Positions 1-11,220 of a stretch of DNA of 64,000 bases are shown piece after piece. Source of the stretch: Auanema rhodensis. Lineage: Eukaryota > Nematoda > Chromadorea > Rhabditida > Rhabditidae. Below the pieces are notes generated by a model. It saw nothing but the letters and a program-made list of their open reading frames with translations. It searched no databases and was not told the DNA's origin. Both the position numbers and the translations under genes were made by a program. Every line of letters begins with the position of its first letter. The stretch's first letter is position 1. The stretch is from the NCBI GenBank assembly GCA_964057225.1, contig OZ059899.1, forward strand, positions 2,728,001 through 2,792,000. Reading direction: 5' to 3'.

Positions 1-74
1 TGAATAACATTGTCCATCGTCTTTGCCTTGAAAAACGGAATCTAAAAACATCTACTTTTTGCTAAATTAATTTG

Positions 75-93
75 AAATTTTTCGAAAAAATTT
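75..93. repeat. T/A-tract near-palindrome within each monomer
   Basis: AAATTTTTCGAAAAAATTT is centred on TTCGAA and would be a perfect palindrome without one extra A in the right half. It is present in nearly all monomers; one recurrent variant has aaaagttttg and another has gttcg on the left arm. Such A-tracts are known to bend DNA; any role here is inference. Confidence 0.85.
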
Positions 94-116
94 TTGTCAA
101 AATGTTTTTGGAAGCA

Positions 117-144
117 ATGTTGAGTGTACATGGAAACTCAACAT
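117..144. repeat. Conserved hairpin 1 of the monomer
   Basis: The arms ATGTTGAGT (117-125) and ACTCAACAT (136-144) are perfect reverse complements of 9 bp around a 10-nt loop, gtacatggaa. An alternative pairing, AGTGTA (123-128) with TACACT (144-149), overlaps it. Almost every copy keeps both arms. Exceptions are ttgtgtg copies near 2228 and 2578, and catgcaaaatc copies at 31707, 36972 and 40131. The right-hand monomers with a 5-bp insertion duplicate part of the left arm. The retrotransposon at 61580 breaks this hairpin in the last monomer. Confidence 0.85.
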
Positions 145-295
145 ACACTAATGCATCATTTTTCAAACGATCATAACTAATTTTTGTATTAAGCGTTTCT
201 CAATGTAGTATAGTGCATTCGATGCGGATTTTTGAGCTGCGTCGATCTGTGTTATCAGATTTGCGCTAGCTTAAAAATGCACCGAGATATCAACT

Positions 296-317
296 GATAT
301 AAGTTCACACTTATATC
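296..317. repeat. Conserved hairpin 2 of the monomer
   Basis: The arms GATATAAGT (296-304) and ACTTATATC (309-317) are perfect 9-bp reverse complements around the 4-nt loop tcac. Flanking cgagatat and atatcctcg form a second, imperfect outer symmetry. The region is nearly unchanged through the array; I saw almost no substitutions inside the arms. It could extrude as a cruciform or be a dimeric protein-binding site; neither is shown by the sequence. Confidence 0.85.
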
Positions 318-3300
318 CTCGATTTTCACCCTGAAGAATTAATTTTTTCGATGAATAACATTGTCCATCGTCTTTGCCTTGAAAAACGGAATCTAAAAAC
401 ATCTACTTTTCGCTAAATTATTTTGAAATTTTTCGAAAAAATTTTTGTCAAAATGTTTTTGGAAGCAATGTTGAGTGTACATGGAAACTCAACATACACT
501 AATGCATCATTTTTCAAACGATCATAACTAATTTTTGTATTAAGCGTTTCTCAATGTAGTATAGTGCATTCGATGCGGATTTTTGAGCAGCGTCGATCTG
601 TGTTATCAGATTTGCGCTAGCTTGAAAATGCACCGAGATATCAACTGATATAAGTTCACACTTATATCCTCGATTTTCACCCTGAAGAATTAATTTTTTC
701 GTTGAATAACATTGTCCATCGTCTTTGCCTTAAAAAACGGAATCTAAAAACATCTACTTTTCGCTAAATTATCTTGAAATTTTTCGAAAAAATTTTTGTC
801 AAAATGTTTTTGGAAGCAATGTTGAGTGTACATGGAAACTCAACATACACTAATGCATCATTTTTCAAACAATCATAACTAATTTTTGTATTAAGCGTTT
901 CTCAATGTATTATAGTGCATTCGATGCGGATTTTTGAGCTGCGTCGATCTGTGTTATCAGATTTGCGCTAGCTTAAAAAAGCACCGAGATATCAATTGAT
1001 ATAAGTTCACACTTATATCCTCGATTTTCACCCTGAAGAATTATTTTTTTCGTTGAATAACATTGTCCATCGTCTTTGCCTTGAAAAACGGAATCTAAAA
1101 ACATCTACTTTTTGCTAAATTAATTTGAAATTTTTCGAAAAAATTTTTGTCAAAATGTTTTTGGAAGCAATGTTGAGTGTACATGGAAACTCAACATACA
1201 CTAATGCATCATTTTTCAAACGATCATAACTAATTTTTGTATTAAGCGTTTCTCAATGTAGTATAGTGCATTCGATGCGGATTTTTGAGCTGCGTCGATC
1301 TGTGTTATCAGATTTGCGCTAGCTTAAAAAAGCACCGAGATATCAATTGATATAAGTTCACACTTATATCCTCGATTTTCACCCTGAAGAATTATTTTTT
1401 TCGTTGAATAACATTGTCCATCGTCTTTGCCTTGAAAAACGGAATCTAAAAACATCTACTTTTCGCTAAATTATCTTGAAATTTTTCGAAAAAATTTTTG
1501 TCAAAATGTTTTTGGAAGCAATGTTGAGTGTACATGGAAACTCAACATACACTAATGCATCATTTTTCAAACAATCATAACTAATTTTTGTATTAAGCGT
1601 TTCTCAATGTAGTATAGTGCATTCGATGCGGATTTTTGAGCTGCGTCGATCTGTGTTATCAGATTTGCGCTAGCTTAAAAAAGCACCGAGATATCAATTG
1701 ATATAAGTTCACACTTATATCCTCGATTTTCACCCTGAAGAATTATTTTTTTCGTTGAATAACATTGTCCATCGTCTTTGCCTTGAAAAACGGAATCTAA
1801 AAACATCTACTTTTTGCTAAATTAATTTGAAATTTTTCGAAAAAATTTTTGTCAAAATGTTTTTGGAAGCAATGTTGAGTGTACATGGAAACTCAACATA
1901 CACTAATGCATCATTTTTCAAACGATCATAACTAATTTTTGTATTAAGCGTTTCTCAATGTAGTATAGTGCATTCGATGCGGATTTTAGAGCTGCGTCGA
2001 TCTGTGTCATCAGATTTGCGCTAGCTTAAAAATGCACCGAGATATCAACTGATATAAGTTCACACTTATATCCTCGATTTTCACCCTGAAGAATTATTTT
2101 TTTCGTTGAATAACATTGTCCATCGTCTTTGCTTTGAAAAACGGAATCTAAAAACATCTACTTTTTGCTAAATTATTTTGAAATTTTTCGAAAAAATTTT
2201 TGTCAAAATGTTTTTGGAAGCAATGTTGTGTGTACATGGAAACTCAACATACACTAATGCATCATTTTTCAAACGATCATAACTAATTTTTGTATTAAGC
2301 GTTTCTCAATGTAGTATAGTGCATTCGATGCGGATTTTTAAGCTGCGTCGATCTGTGTTATCAGATTTGCGCTAGCTTGAAAATGCACCGAGATATCAAC
2401 TGATATAAGTTCACACTTATATCCTCGATTTTCACCCTGAAGAATTAATTTTTTCGTTGAATAACATTGTCCATCGTCTTTGCCTTGAAAAACGGAATCT
2501 AAAAACATCTACTTTTCGCTAAATTATCTTGAAATTTTTCGAAAAAATTTTTGTCAAAATGTTTTTGGAAGCAATGTTGTGTGTACATGGAAACTCAACA
2601 TACACTAATGCATCATTTTTCAAACGATCATAACTAATTTTTGTATTGAGCGTTTCTCAATGTAGTATAGTGCATTCGATGCGGATTTTTAAGCTGCGTC
2701 GATCTGTGTTATCAGATTTGCGCTAGCTTAAAAAAGCACCGAGATATCAACTGATATAAGTTCACACTTATATCTTCGATTTTCACCCTGAAGAATTATT
2801 TTTTTCGTTGAATAACATTGTCCATCGTCTTTGCCTTGAAAAACGAAATCTAAAAACATCTACTTTTTGCTAAATTATTTTGAAATTTTTCGAAAAAATT
2901 TTTGTCAAAATGTTTTTGGAAGCAATGTTGAGTGTACATGGAAACTCAACATACACTAATGCATCATTTTTCAAACGATCATAACTAATTTTTGTATTAA
3001 GCGTTTCTCAATGTAGTATAGTGCATTCGATGCGGATTTTAGAGCTGCGTCGATCTGTGTCATCAGATTTGCGCAAGCTTAAAAATGCACCGAGATATCA
3101 ACTGATATAAGTTCACACTTATATCCTCGATTTTCACCCTGAAGAATTATTTTTTTCGTTGAATAACATTGTCCATCGTCTTTGCTTTGAAAAACGGAAT
3201 CTAAAAACATCTACTTTTTGCTAAATTATTTTGAAATTTTTCGAAAAAATTTTTGTCAAAATGTTTTTGGAAGCAATGTTGAGTGTACATGGAAACTCAA

Positions 3301-4212
3301 CATACACTAATGCATCATTTTTCAAACGATCATAACTAATTTTTGTATTAAGCGTTTCTCAATGTAGTATAGTGCATTCGATGCGGATTTTTAAGCTGCG
3401 TCGATCTGTGTTATCAGATTTGCGCTAGCTTAAAAAAGCACCGAGATATCAACTGATATAAGTTCACACTTATATCCTCGATTTTCACCCTGAAGAATTA
3501 ATTTTTTCGTTGAATAACATTGTCCATCGTCTTTGCCTTGAAAAAAGGAATCTAAAAACATCTACTTTTTGCTAAATTATTTTGAAATTTTTCGAAAAAA
3601 TTTTTGTCAAAATGTTTTTGGAAGCAATGTTGAGTGTACATGGAAACTCAACATACACTAATGCATCATTTTCCAAACGATCATAACTAATTTTTGTATT
3701 AAGCGTTTCTTAATGTAGTATAGTGCATTCGATGCGGATTTTTGAGCTGCGTCGATCTGTGTTATCAGATTTGCGCTAGCTTAAAAAAGCACCGAGATAT
3801 CAACTGATATAAGTTCACACTTATATCCTCGATTTTCACCCTGAAGAATTAATTTTTTCGTTGAATAACATTGTCCATCGTCTTTGCCTTGAAAAACGGA
3901 ATCTAAAAACATCTACTTTTCGCTAAATTATCTTGAAATTTTTCGAAAAAATTTTTGCCAAAATGTTTTTGGAAGCAATGTTGAGTGTACATGGAAACTC
4001 AACATACACTAATGCATCATTTTTCAAACGATCATAACTAATTTTTGTATTAAGCGTTTCTCAATGTAGTATAGTGCATTCGATGCGGATTTTTAAGCTG
4101 CGTCGATCTGTGTTATCAGATTTACGCTAGCTTAAAAATGCACCGAGATATCAACTGATATAAGTTCACACTTATATCCTCGATTTTCACCCTGAAGAAT
4201 TAATTTTTTCGT

Positions 4213-4550
4213 TGAATAACATTGTCCATCGTCTTTGCCTTGAAAAATGGAATCTAAAAACATCTACTTTTCGCTAAATTATTTTGAAATTTTTCGAAAA
4301 AATTTTTGTCAAGCAATGTTGAGTGTACATGGAAACTCAACATACACTAATGCATCATTTTTCAAACGATCATAACTAATTTTTGTATCAAGCGTTTCTC
4401 AATGTAGTATAGTGCATTCGATGCGGATTTTTAAGCTGCGTCGATCTGTGTTATCAGATTTGCGCTAGCTTAAAAATGCACCGAGATATCAACTGATATA
4501 AGTTCACACTTATATCCTCGATTTTCACCCTGAAGAATTAATTTTTTCGT
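4213..4550. repeat. Short satellite monomer (338 bp) with a 13-bp deletion
   Basis: The interval between unit starts 4213 and 4551 is 338 bp rather than 351. The 13 bases lost lie between gtc and gcaatg (around 4310), just upstream of hairpin 1; the hairpin arms are intact. I saw no other copy with this deletion, so it has not been spread by duplication within the window. Confidence 0.9.
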
Positions 4551-7500
4551 TGAATAACATTGTCCATCGTCTTTGCCTTGAAAAAAGGAATCTAAAAACA
4601 TCTACTTTTTGCTAAATTATTTTGAAATTTTTCGAAAAAATTTTTGTCAAAATGTTTTTGGAAGCAATGTTGAGTGTACATGGAAACTCAACATACACTA
4701 ATGCATCATTTTTCAAACGATCATAACTAATTTTTGTATTAAGCGTTTCTCAATGTAGTATAGTGCATTCGATGCGGATTTTTAAGCTGCGTCGATCTGT
4801 GTTATCAGATTTGCGCTAGCTTAAAAATGCACCGAGATATCAACTGATATAAGTTCACACTTATATCCTCGATTTTCACCCTGAAGAATTAATTTTTTCG
4901 TTGAATAACATTGTCCATCGTCTTTGCCTTGAAAAAAGGAATCTAAAAACATCTACTTTTTGCTAAATTATTTTGAAATTTTTCGAAAAAATTTTTGTCA
5001 AAATGTTTTTGGAAGCAATGTTGAGTGTACATGGAAACTCAACATACACTAATGCATCATTTTTCAAACGATCATAACTAATTTTTGTATTAAGCGTTTC
5101 TCAATGTAGTATAGTGCATTCGATGCGGATTTTTAAGCTGCGTCGATCTGTGTTATCAGATTTGCGCTAGCTTAAAAATGCACCGAGATATCAACTGATA
5201 TAAGTTCACACTTATATCCTCGATTTTCACCCTGAAGAATTAATTTTTTCGTTGAATAACATTGTTCATCGTCTTTGCCTTGAAAAATGGAATCTAAAAA
5301 CATCTACTTTTTGCTAAATTATTTTGAATTTTTTCGAAAAAAGTTTTGTCAAAATGTTTTTGGAAGCAATGTTGAGTGTACATGGAAACTCAACATACAC
5401 TAATGCATCATTTTTCAAACGATCATAACTAATTTGTGTATTAAGCGTTTCTCAATGTAGTATAGTGCATTCGATGCGGATTTTTAAGCTGCGTCGATCT
5501 GTGTTATCAGATTTGCGCTAGCTTAAAAATGCACCGAGATATCAACTGATATAAGTTCACACTTATATCCTCGATTTTCACCCTGAAGAATTAATTTTTT
5601 CGTTGAATAACATTGTCTATCGTCTTTGCCTTGAAAAATGGAATCTAAAAACATCTACTTTTTGCTAAATTATTTTGAAATTGTTCGAAAAAATTTTTGT
5701 CAAAATGTTTTTGGAAGCAATGTTGAGTGTACATGGAAACTCAACATACACTAATGCATCATTTTTCAAACGATCATAACTAATTTTTGTATCAAGCGTT
5801 TCTCAATGTAGTATAGTGCATTCGATGCGGATTTTTAAGCTGCGTCGATCTGTGTTATCAGATTTGCGCTAGCTTAAAAATGCACCGAGATATCAACTGA
5901 TATAAGTTCACACTTATATCCTCAATTTTCACCCTGAAGAATTAATTTTTTTGTTGAATAACATTGTCCATCGTCTTTGCCTTGAAAAATGGAATCTAAA
6001 AACATCTACTTTTCGCTAAATTATTTTGAAATTTTTCGAAAAAATTTTTGTCAAAATGTTTTTGGAAGCAATGTTGAGTGTACATGGAAACTCAACATAC
6101 ACTAATGCATCATTTTTCAAACGATCATAACTAATTTTTGTATCAAGCGTTTCTCAATGTAGTATAGTGCATTCGATGCGGATTTTTAAGCTGCGTCGAT
6201 CTGTGTTATCAGATTTGCGCTAGCTTAAAAATGCACCGAGATATCAACTGATATAAGTTCACACTTATATCCTCGATTTTCACCCTGAAGAATTAATTTT
6301 TTCGTTGAATAACATTGTCCATCGTCTTTGCCTTGAAAAAAGGAATCTAAAAACATCTACTTTTTGCTAAATTATTTTGAAATTTTTCGAAAAAATTTTT
6401 GTCAAAATGTTTTTGGAAGCAATGTTGAGTGTACATGGAAACTCAACATACACTAATGCATCATTTTTCAAACGATCATAACTAATTTTTGTATTAAGCG
6501 TTTCTCAATGTAGTATAGTGCATTCGATGCGGATTTTTAAGCTGCGTCGATCTGTGTTATCAGATTTGCGCTAGCTTAAAAATGCACCGAGATATCAACT
6601 GATATAAGTTCACACTTATATCCTCGATTTTCACCCTGAAGAATTAATTTTTTCGTTGAATAACATTGTCCATCGTCTTTGCCTTGAAAAAAGGAATCTA
6701 AAAACATCTACTTTTTGCTAAATTATTTTGAAATTTTTCGAAAAAATTTTTGTCAAAATGTTTTTGGAAGCAATGTTGAGTGTACATGGAAACTCAACAT
6801 ACACTAATGCATCATTTTTCAAACGATCATAACTAATTTTTGTATTAAGCGTTTCTCAATGTAGTATAGTGCATTCGATGCGGATTTTTAAGCTGCGTCG
6901 ATCTGTGTTATCAGATTTGCGCTAGCTTAAAAATGCACCGAGATATCAACTGATATAAGTTCACACTTATATCCTCGATTTTCACCCTGAAGAATTAATT
7001 TTTTCGTTGAATAACATTGTCCATCGTCTTTGCCTTGAAAAATGGAATCTAAAAACATCTACTTTTCGCTAAATTATTTTGAAATTTTTCGAAAAAATTT
7101 TTGTCAAAATGTTTTTGGAAGCAATGTTGAGTGTACATGGAAACTCAACATACACTAATGCATCATTTTTCAAACGATCATAACTAATTTTTGTATCAAG
7201 CGTTTCTCAATGTAGTATAGTGCATTCGATGCGGATTTTTAAGCTGCGTCGATCTGTGTTATCAGATTTGCGCTAGCTTAAAAATGCACCGAGATATCAA
7301 CTGATATAAGTTCACACTTATATCCTCGATTTTCACCCTGAAGAATTAATTTTTTCGTTGAATAACATTGTCCATCGTCTTTGCCTTGAAAAAAGGAATC
7401 TAAAAACATCTACTTTTTGCTAAATTATTTTGAAATTTTTCGAAAAAATTTTTGTCAAAATGTTTTTGGAAGCAATGTTGAGTGTACATGGAAACTCAAC

Positions 7501-8441
7501 ATACACTAATGCATCATTTTTCAAACGATCATAACTAATTTTTGTATTAAGCGTTTCTCAATGTAGTATAGTGCATTCGATGCGGATTTTTAAGCTGCGT
7601 CGATCTGTGTTATCAGATTTGCGCTAGCTTAAAAATGCACCGAGATATCAACTGATATAAGTTCACACTTATATCCTCGATTTTCACCCTGAAGAATTAA
7701 TTTTTTCGTTGAATAACATTGTCCATCGTCTTTGCCTTGAAAAATGGAATCTAAAAACATCTACTTTTCGCTAAATTATTTTGAAATTTTTCGAAAAAAT
7801 TTTTGTCAAAATGTTTTTGGAAGCAATGTTGAGTGTACATGGAAACTCAACATACACTAATGCATCATTTTTCAAACGATCATAACTAATTTGTGTATTA
7901 AGCGTTTCTCAATGTAGTATAGTGCATTCGATGCGGATTTTTAAGCTGCGTCGATCTGTGTTATCAGATTTGCGCTAGCTTAAAAATGCACCGAGATATC
8001 AACTGATATAAGTTCACACTTATATCCTCGATTTTCACCCTGAAGAATTAATTTTTTCGTTGAATAACATTGTCTATCGTCTTTGCCTTGAAAAATGGAA
8101 TCTAAAAACATCTACTTTTTGCTAAATTATTTTGAAATTGTTCGAAAAAATTTTTGTCAAAATGTTTTTGGAAGCAATGTTGAGTGTACATGGAAACTCA
8201 ACATACACTAATGCATCATTTTTCAAACGATCATAACTAATTTTTGTATCAAGCGTTTCTCAATGTAGTATAGTGCATTCGATGCGGATTTTTAAGCTGC
8301 GTCGATCTGTGTTATCAGATTTGCGCTAGCTTAAAAATGCACCGAGATATCAACTGATATAAGTTCACACTTATATCCTCAATTTTCACCCTGAAGAATT
8401 AATTTTTTCGTTGAATAACATTGTCCATCGTCTTTGCCTTG

Positions 8442-11066
8442 AAAAATGGAATCTAAAAACATCTACTTTTCGCTAAATTATTTTGAAATTTTTCGAAAAA
8501 ATTTTTGTCAAAATGTTTTTGGAAGCAATGTTGAGTGTACATGGAAACTCAACATACACTAATGCATCATTTTTCAAACGATCATAACTAATTTTTGTAT
8601 CAAGCGTTTCTCAATGTAGTATAGTGCATTCGATGCGGATTTTTAAGCTGCGTCGATCTGTGTTATCAGATTTGCGCTAGCTTAAAAATGCACCGAGATA
8701 TCAACTGATATAAGTTCACACTTATATCCTCGATTTTCACCCTGAAGAATTAATTTTTTCGTTGAATAACATTGTCTATCGTCTTTGCCTTGAAAAATGG
8801 AATCTAAAAACATCTACTTTTTGCTAAATTATTTTGAAATTTTTCGAAAAAATTTTTGTCAAAATGTTTTTGGAAGCAATGTTGAGTGTACATGGAAACT
8901 CAACATACACTAATGCATCATTTTTCAAACGATCATAACTAATTTTTGTATTAAGCGTTTCTCAATGTAGTATAGTGCATTCGATGCGGATTTTTAAGCT
9001 GCGTCGATCTGTGTTATCAGATTTGCGCTAGCTTAAAAATGCACCGAGATATCAACTGATATAAGTTCACACTTATATCCTCGATTTTCACCCTGAAGAA
9101 TTATTTTTTTCGTTGAATAACATTGTTCATCGTCTTTGCCTTGAAAAATGGAATCTAAAAACATCTATTTTTTGCTAAATTATTTTGAAATTTTTCGAAA
9201 AAAGTTTTGTCAAAATGTTTTTGGAAGCAATGTTGAGTGTACATGGAAACTCAACATACACTAATGCATCATTTTTCAAACGATCATAACTAATTTTTGT
9301 ATTAAGCGTTTCTCAATGTAGTATAGTGCATTCGATGCGGATTTTTAAGCTGCGTCGATCTGTGTTATCAGATTTGCGCTAGCTTAAAAATGCACCGAGA
9401 TATCAACTGATATAAGTTCACACTTATATCCTCGATTTTCACCCTGAAGAATTATTTTTTTCGTTGAATAACATTGTTCATCGTCTTTGCCTTGAAAAAT
9501 GGAATCTAAAAACATCTATTTTTTGCTAAATTATTTTGAAATTTTTCGAAAAAAGTTTTGTCAAAATGTTTTTGGAAGCAATGTTGAGTGTACATGGAAA
9601 CTCAACATACACTAATGCATCATTTTTCAAACGATCATAACTAATTTGTGTATTAAGCGTTTCTCAATGTAGTATAGTGCATTCGATGCGGATTTTTAAG
9701 CTGCGTCGATCTGTGTTATCAGATTTGCGCTAGCGTAAAAATGCACCGAGATATCAACTGATATAAGTTCACACTTATATCCTCGATTTTCACCCTGAAG
9801 AATTAATTTTTTCGTTGAATAACATTGTCTATCGTCTTTGCCTTAAAAAATGAAATCTAAAAACATCTACTTTTTGCTAAATTATTTTGAAATTTTTCGA
9901 AAAAATTTTTGTCAAAATGTTTTTGGAAGCAATGTTGAGTGTACATGGAAACTCAACATACACTAATGCATCATTTTTCAAACGATCATAACTAATTTTT
10001 GTATCGAGCGTTTCTCAATGTAGTATAGTGCATTCTATGCGGATTTTTAAGCTGCGTCGATTTGTGTTATCAGATTTGCGCTAGCTTAAAAATGCACCGA
10101 GATATCAACTGATATAAGTTCACACTTATATCCTCGATTTTCACCCTGAAGAATTAATTTTTTCGTTGAATAACATTGTCTATCGTCTTTGCCTTGAAAA
10201 ATGGAATCTAAAAACATCTACTTTTTGCTAAATTATTTTGAAATTTTTCGAAAAAATTTTTGTCAAAATGTTTTTGGAAGCAATGTTGAGTGTACATGGA
10301 AACTCAACATACACTAATGCATCATTTTTCAAACGATCATAACTAATTTTTGTATTAAGCGTTTCTCAATGTAGTATAGTGCATTCGATGCGGATTTTTA
10401 AGCTGCGTCGATCTGTGTTATCAGATTTGCGCTAGCTTAAAAATGCACCGAGATATCAACTGATATAAGTTCACACTTATATCCTCGATTTTCACCCTGA
10501 AGAAATAATTTTTTCGTTGAATAACATTGTCTATCGTCTTTGCCTTGAAAAATGGAATCTAAAAACATCTACTTTTTGCTAAATTATTTTGAAATTGTTC
10601 GAAAAAATTTTTGTCAAAATGTTTTTGGAAGCAATGTTGAGTGTACATGGAAACTCAACATACACTAATGCATCATTTTTCAAACGATCATAACTAATTT
10701 TTGTATCAAGCGTTTCTCAATGTAGTATAGTGCATTCGATGCGGATTTTTAAGCTGCGTCGATCTGTGTTATCAGATTTGCGCTAGCTTAAAAATGCACC
10801 GAGATATCAACTGATATAAGTTCACACTTATATCCTCAATTTTCACCCTGAAGAATTAATTTTTTCGTTGAATAACATTGTCCATCGTCTTTGCCTTGGA
10901 AAATGGAATCTAAAAACATCTACTTTTCGCTAAATTATTTTGAAATTTTTCGAAAAAATTTTTGTCAAAATGTTTTTGGAAGCAATGTTGAGTGTACATG
11001 GAAACTCAACATACACTAATGCATCATTTTTCAAACGATCATAACTAATTTTTGTATCAAGCGTTT
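8442..11066. repeat. 2.6-kb satellite block, copy 1 (20-monomer offset duplication)
   Basis: This block appears identical by eye to 15462-18086, which lies 7020 bp (20 monomers) downstream. Rare shared markers are ctagcgtaaaa (near 9731), gaagaaataat (near 10499), ccttaaaaaatgaaatc (near 9840), tatcgagcg with attctatgc (10003-10037), and ttgttcg (10595). Divergence begins at 8441 on the left and 11067 on the right. The block contains about 7.5 monomers. Confidence 0.8.
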
Positions 11067-11220
11067 CTCAATGTAGTATAGTGCATTCGATGCGGATTTT
11101 TAAGCTGCGTCGATCTGTGTTATCAGATTTGCGCTAGCTTAAAAATGCACCGAGATATCAACTGATATAAGTTCACACTTATATCCTCGATTTTCACCCT
11201 GAAGAATTAATTTTTTCGTT

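Larger units (their letters stand above)
1..351 (+). repeat. Reference monomer of the satellite (one 351-bp unit)
   Basis: This is the first full unit in the window and serves as a coordinate frame for the others. Four dyad symmetries are visible: a T/A near-palindrome at 75-93; a hairpin at 117-144 (arms ATGTTGAGT and ACTCAACAT, 10-nt loop); a short hairpin at 245-260 (ATCTG and CAGAT, 6-nt loop); and a hairpin at 296-317 (arms GATATAAGT and ACTTATATC, 4-nt loop). The palindrome GCTAGC lies at 265-270. Left-end monomers like this one carry gagctgcg near unit position 223, whereas most of the array carries aagctgcg. Confidence 0.95.
1..4212. repeat. Left, more heterogeneous part of the satellite array
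   Basis: These twelve monomers are more mixed than the rest. They carry gagctgcg or aagctgcg, attatctt, ttaatttg or attatttt near unit position 70, and aaaaaagc or aaaaatgc before the caccgag block. One monomer has gagcagcg at 586. The rare change attttaga occurs at 1983 and again at 3036, which is exactly three monomers apart, with catcag instead of tatcag in both copies. This shows a 3-monomer (1053-bp) duplication. The mixture suggests older or less recently homogenised units than those to the right. Confidence 0.75.

Noticed and set aside
1-351. CENP-B box in the monomer
   Set aside because: TTCG occurs several times, but none is followed by the spaced A and CGGG of the known box.
340-400. 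Hammerhead ribozyme core, CTGAAGA matching CUGANGA
   Set aside because: The sequence between this box and the next GAAA does not form a stem II, and the flanks show no stems I or III. On the other strand CTGATGA appears only in the rare catcag variants near 2008 and 3060 and is not conserved.
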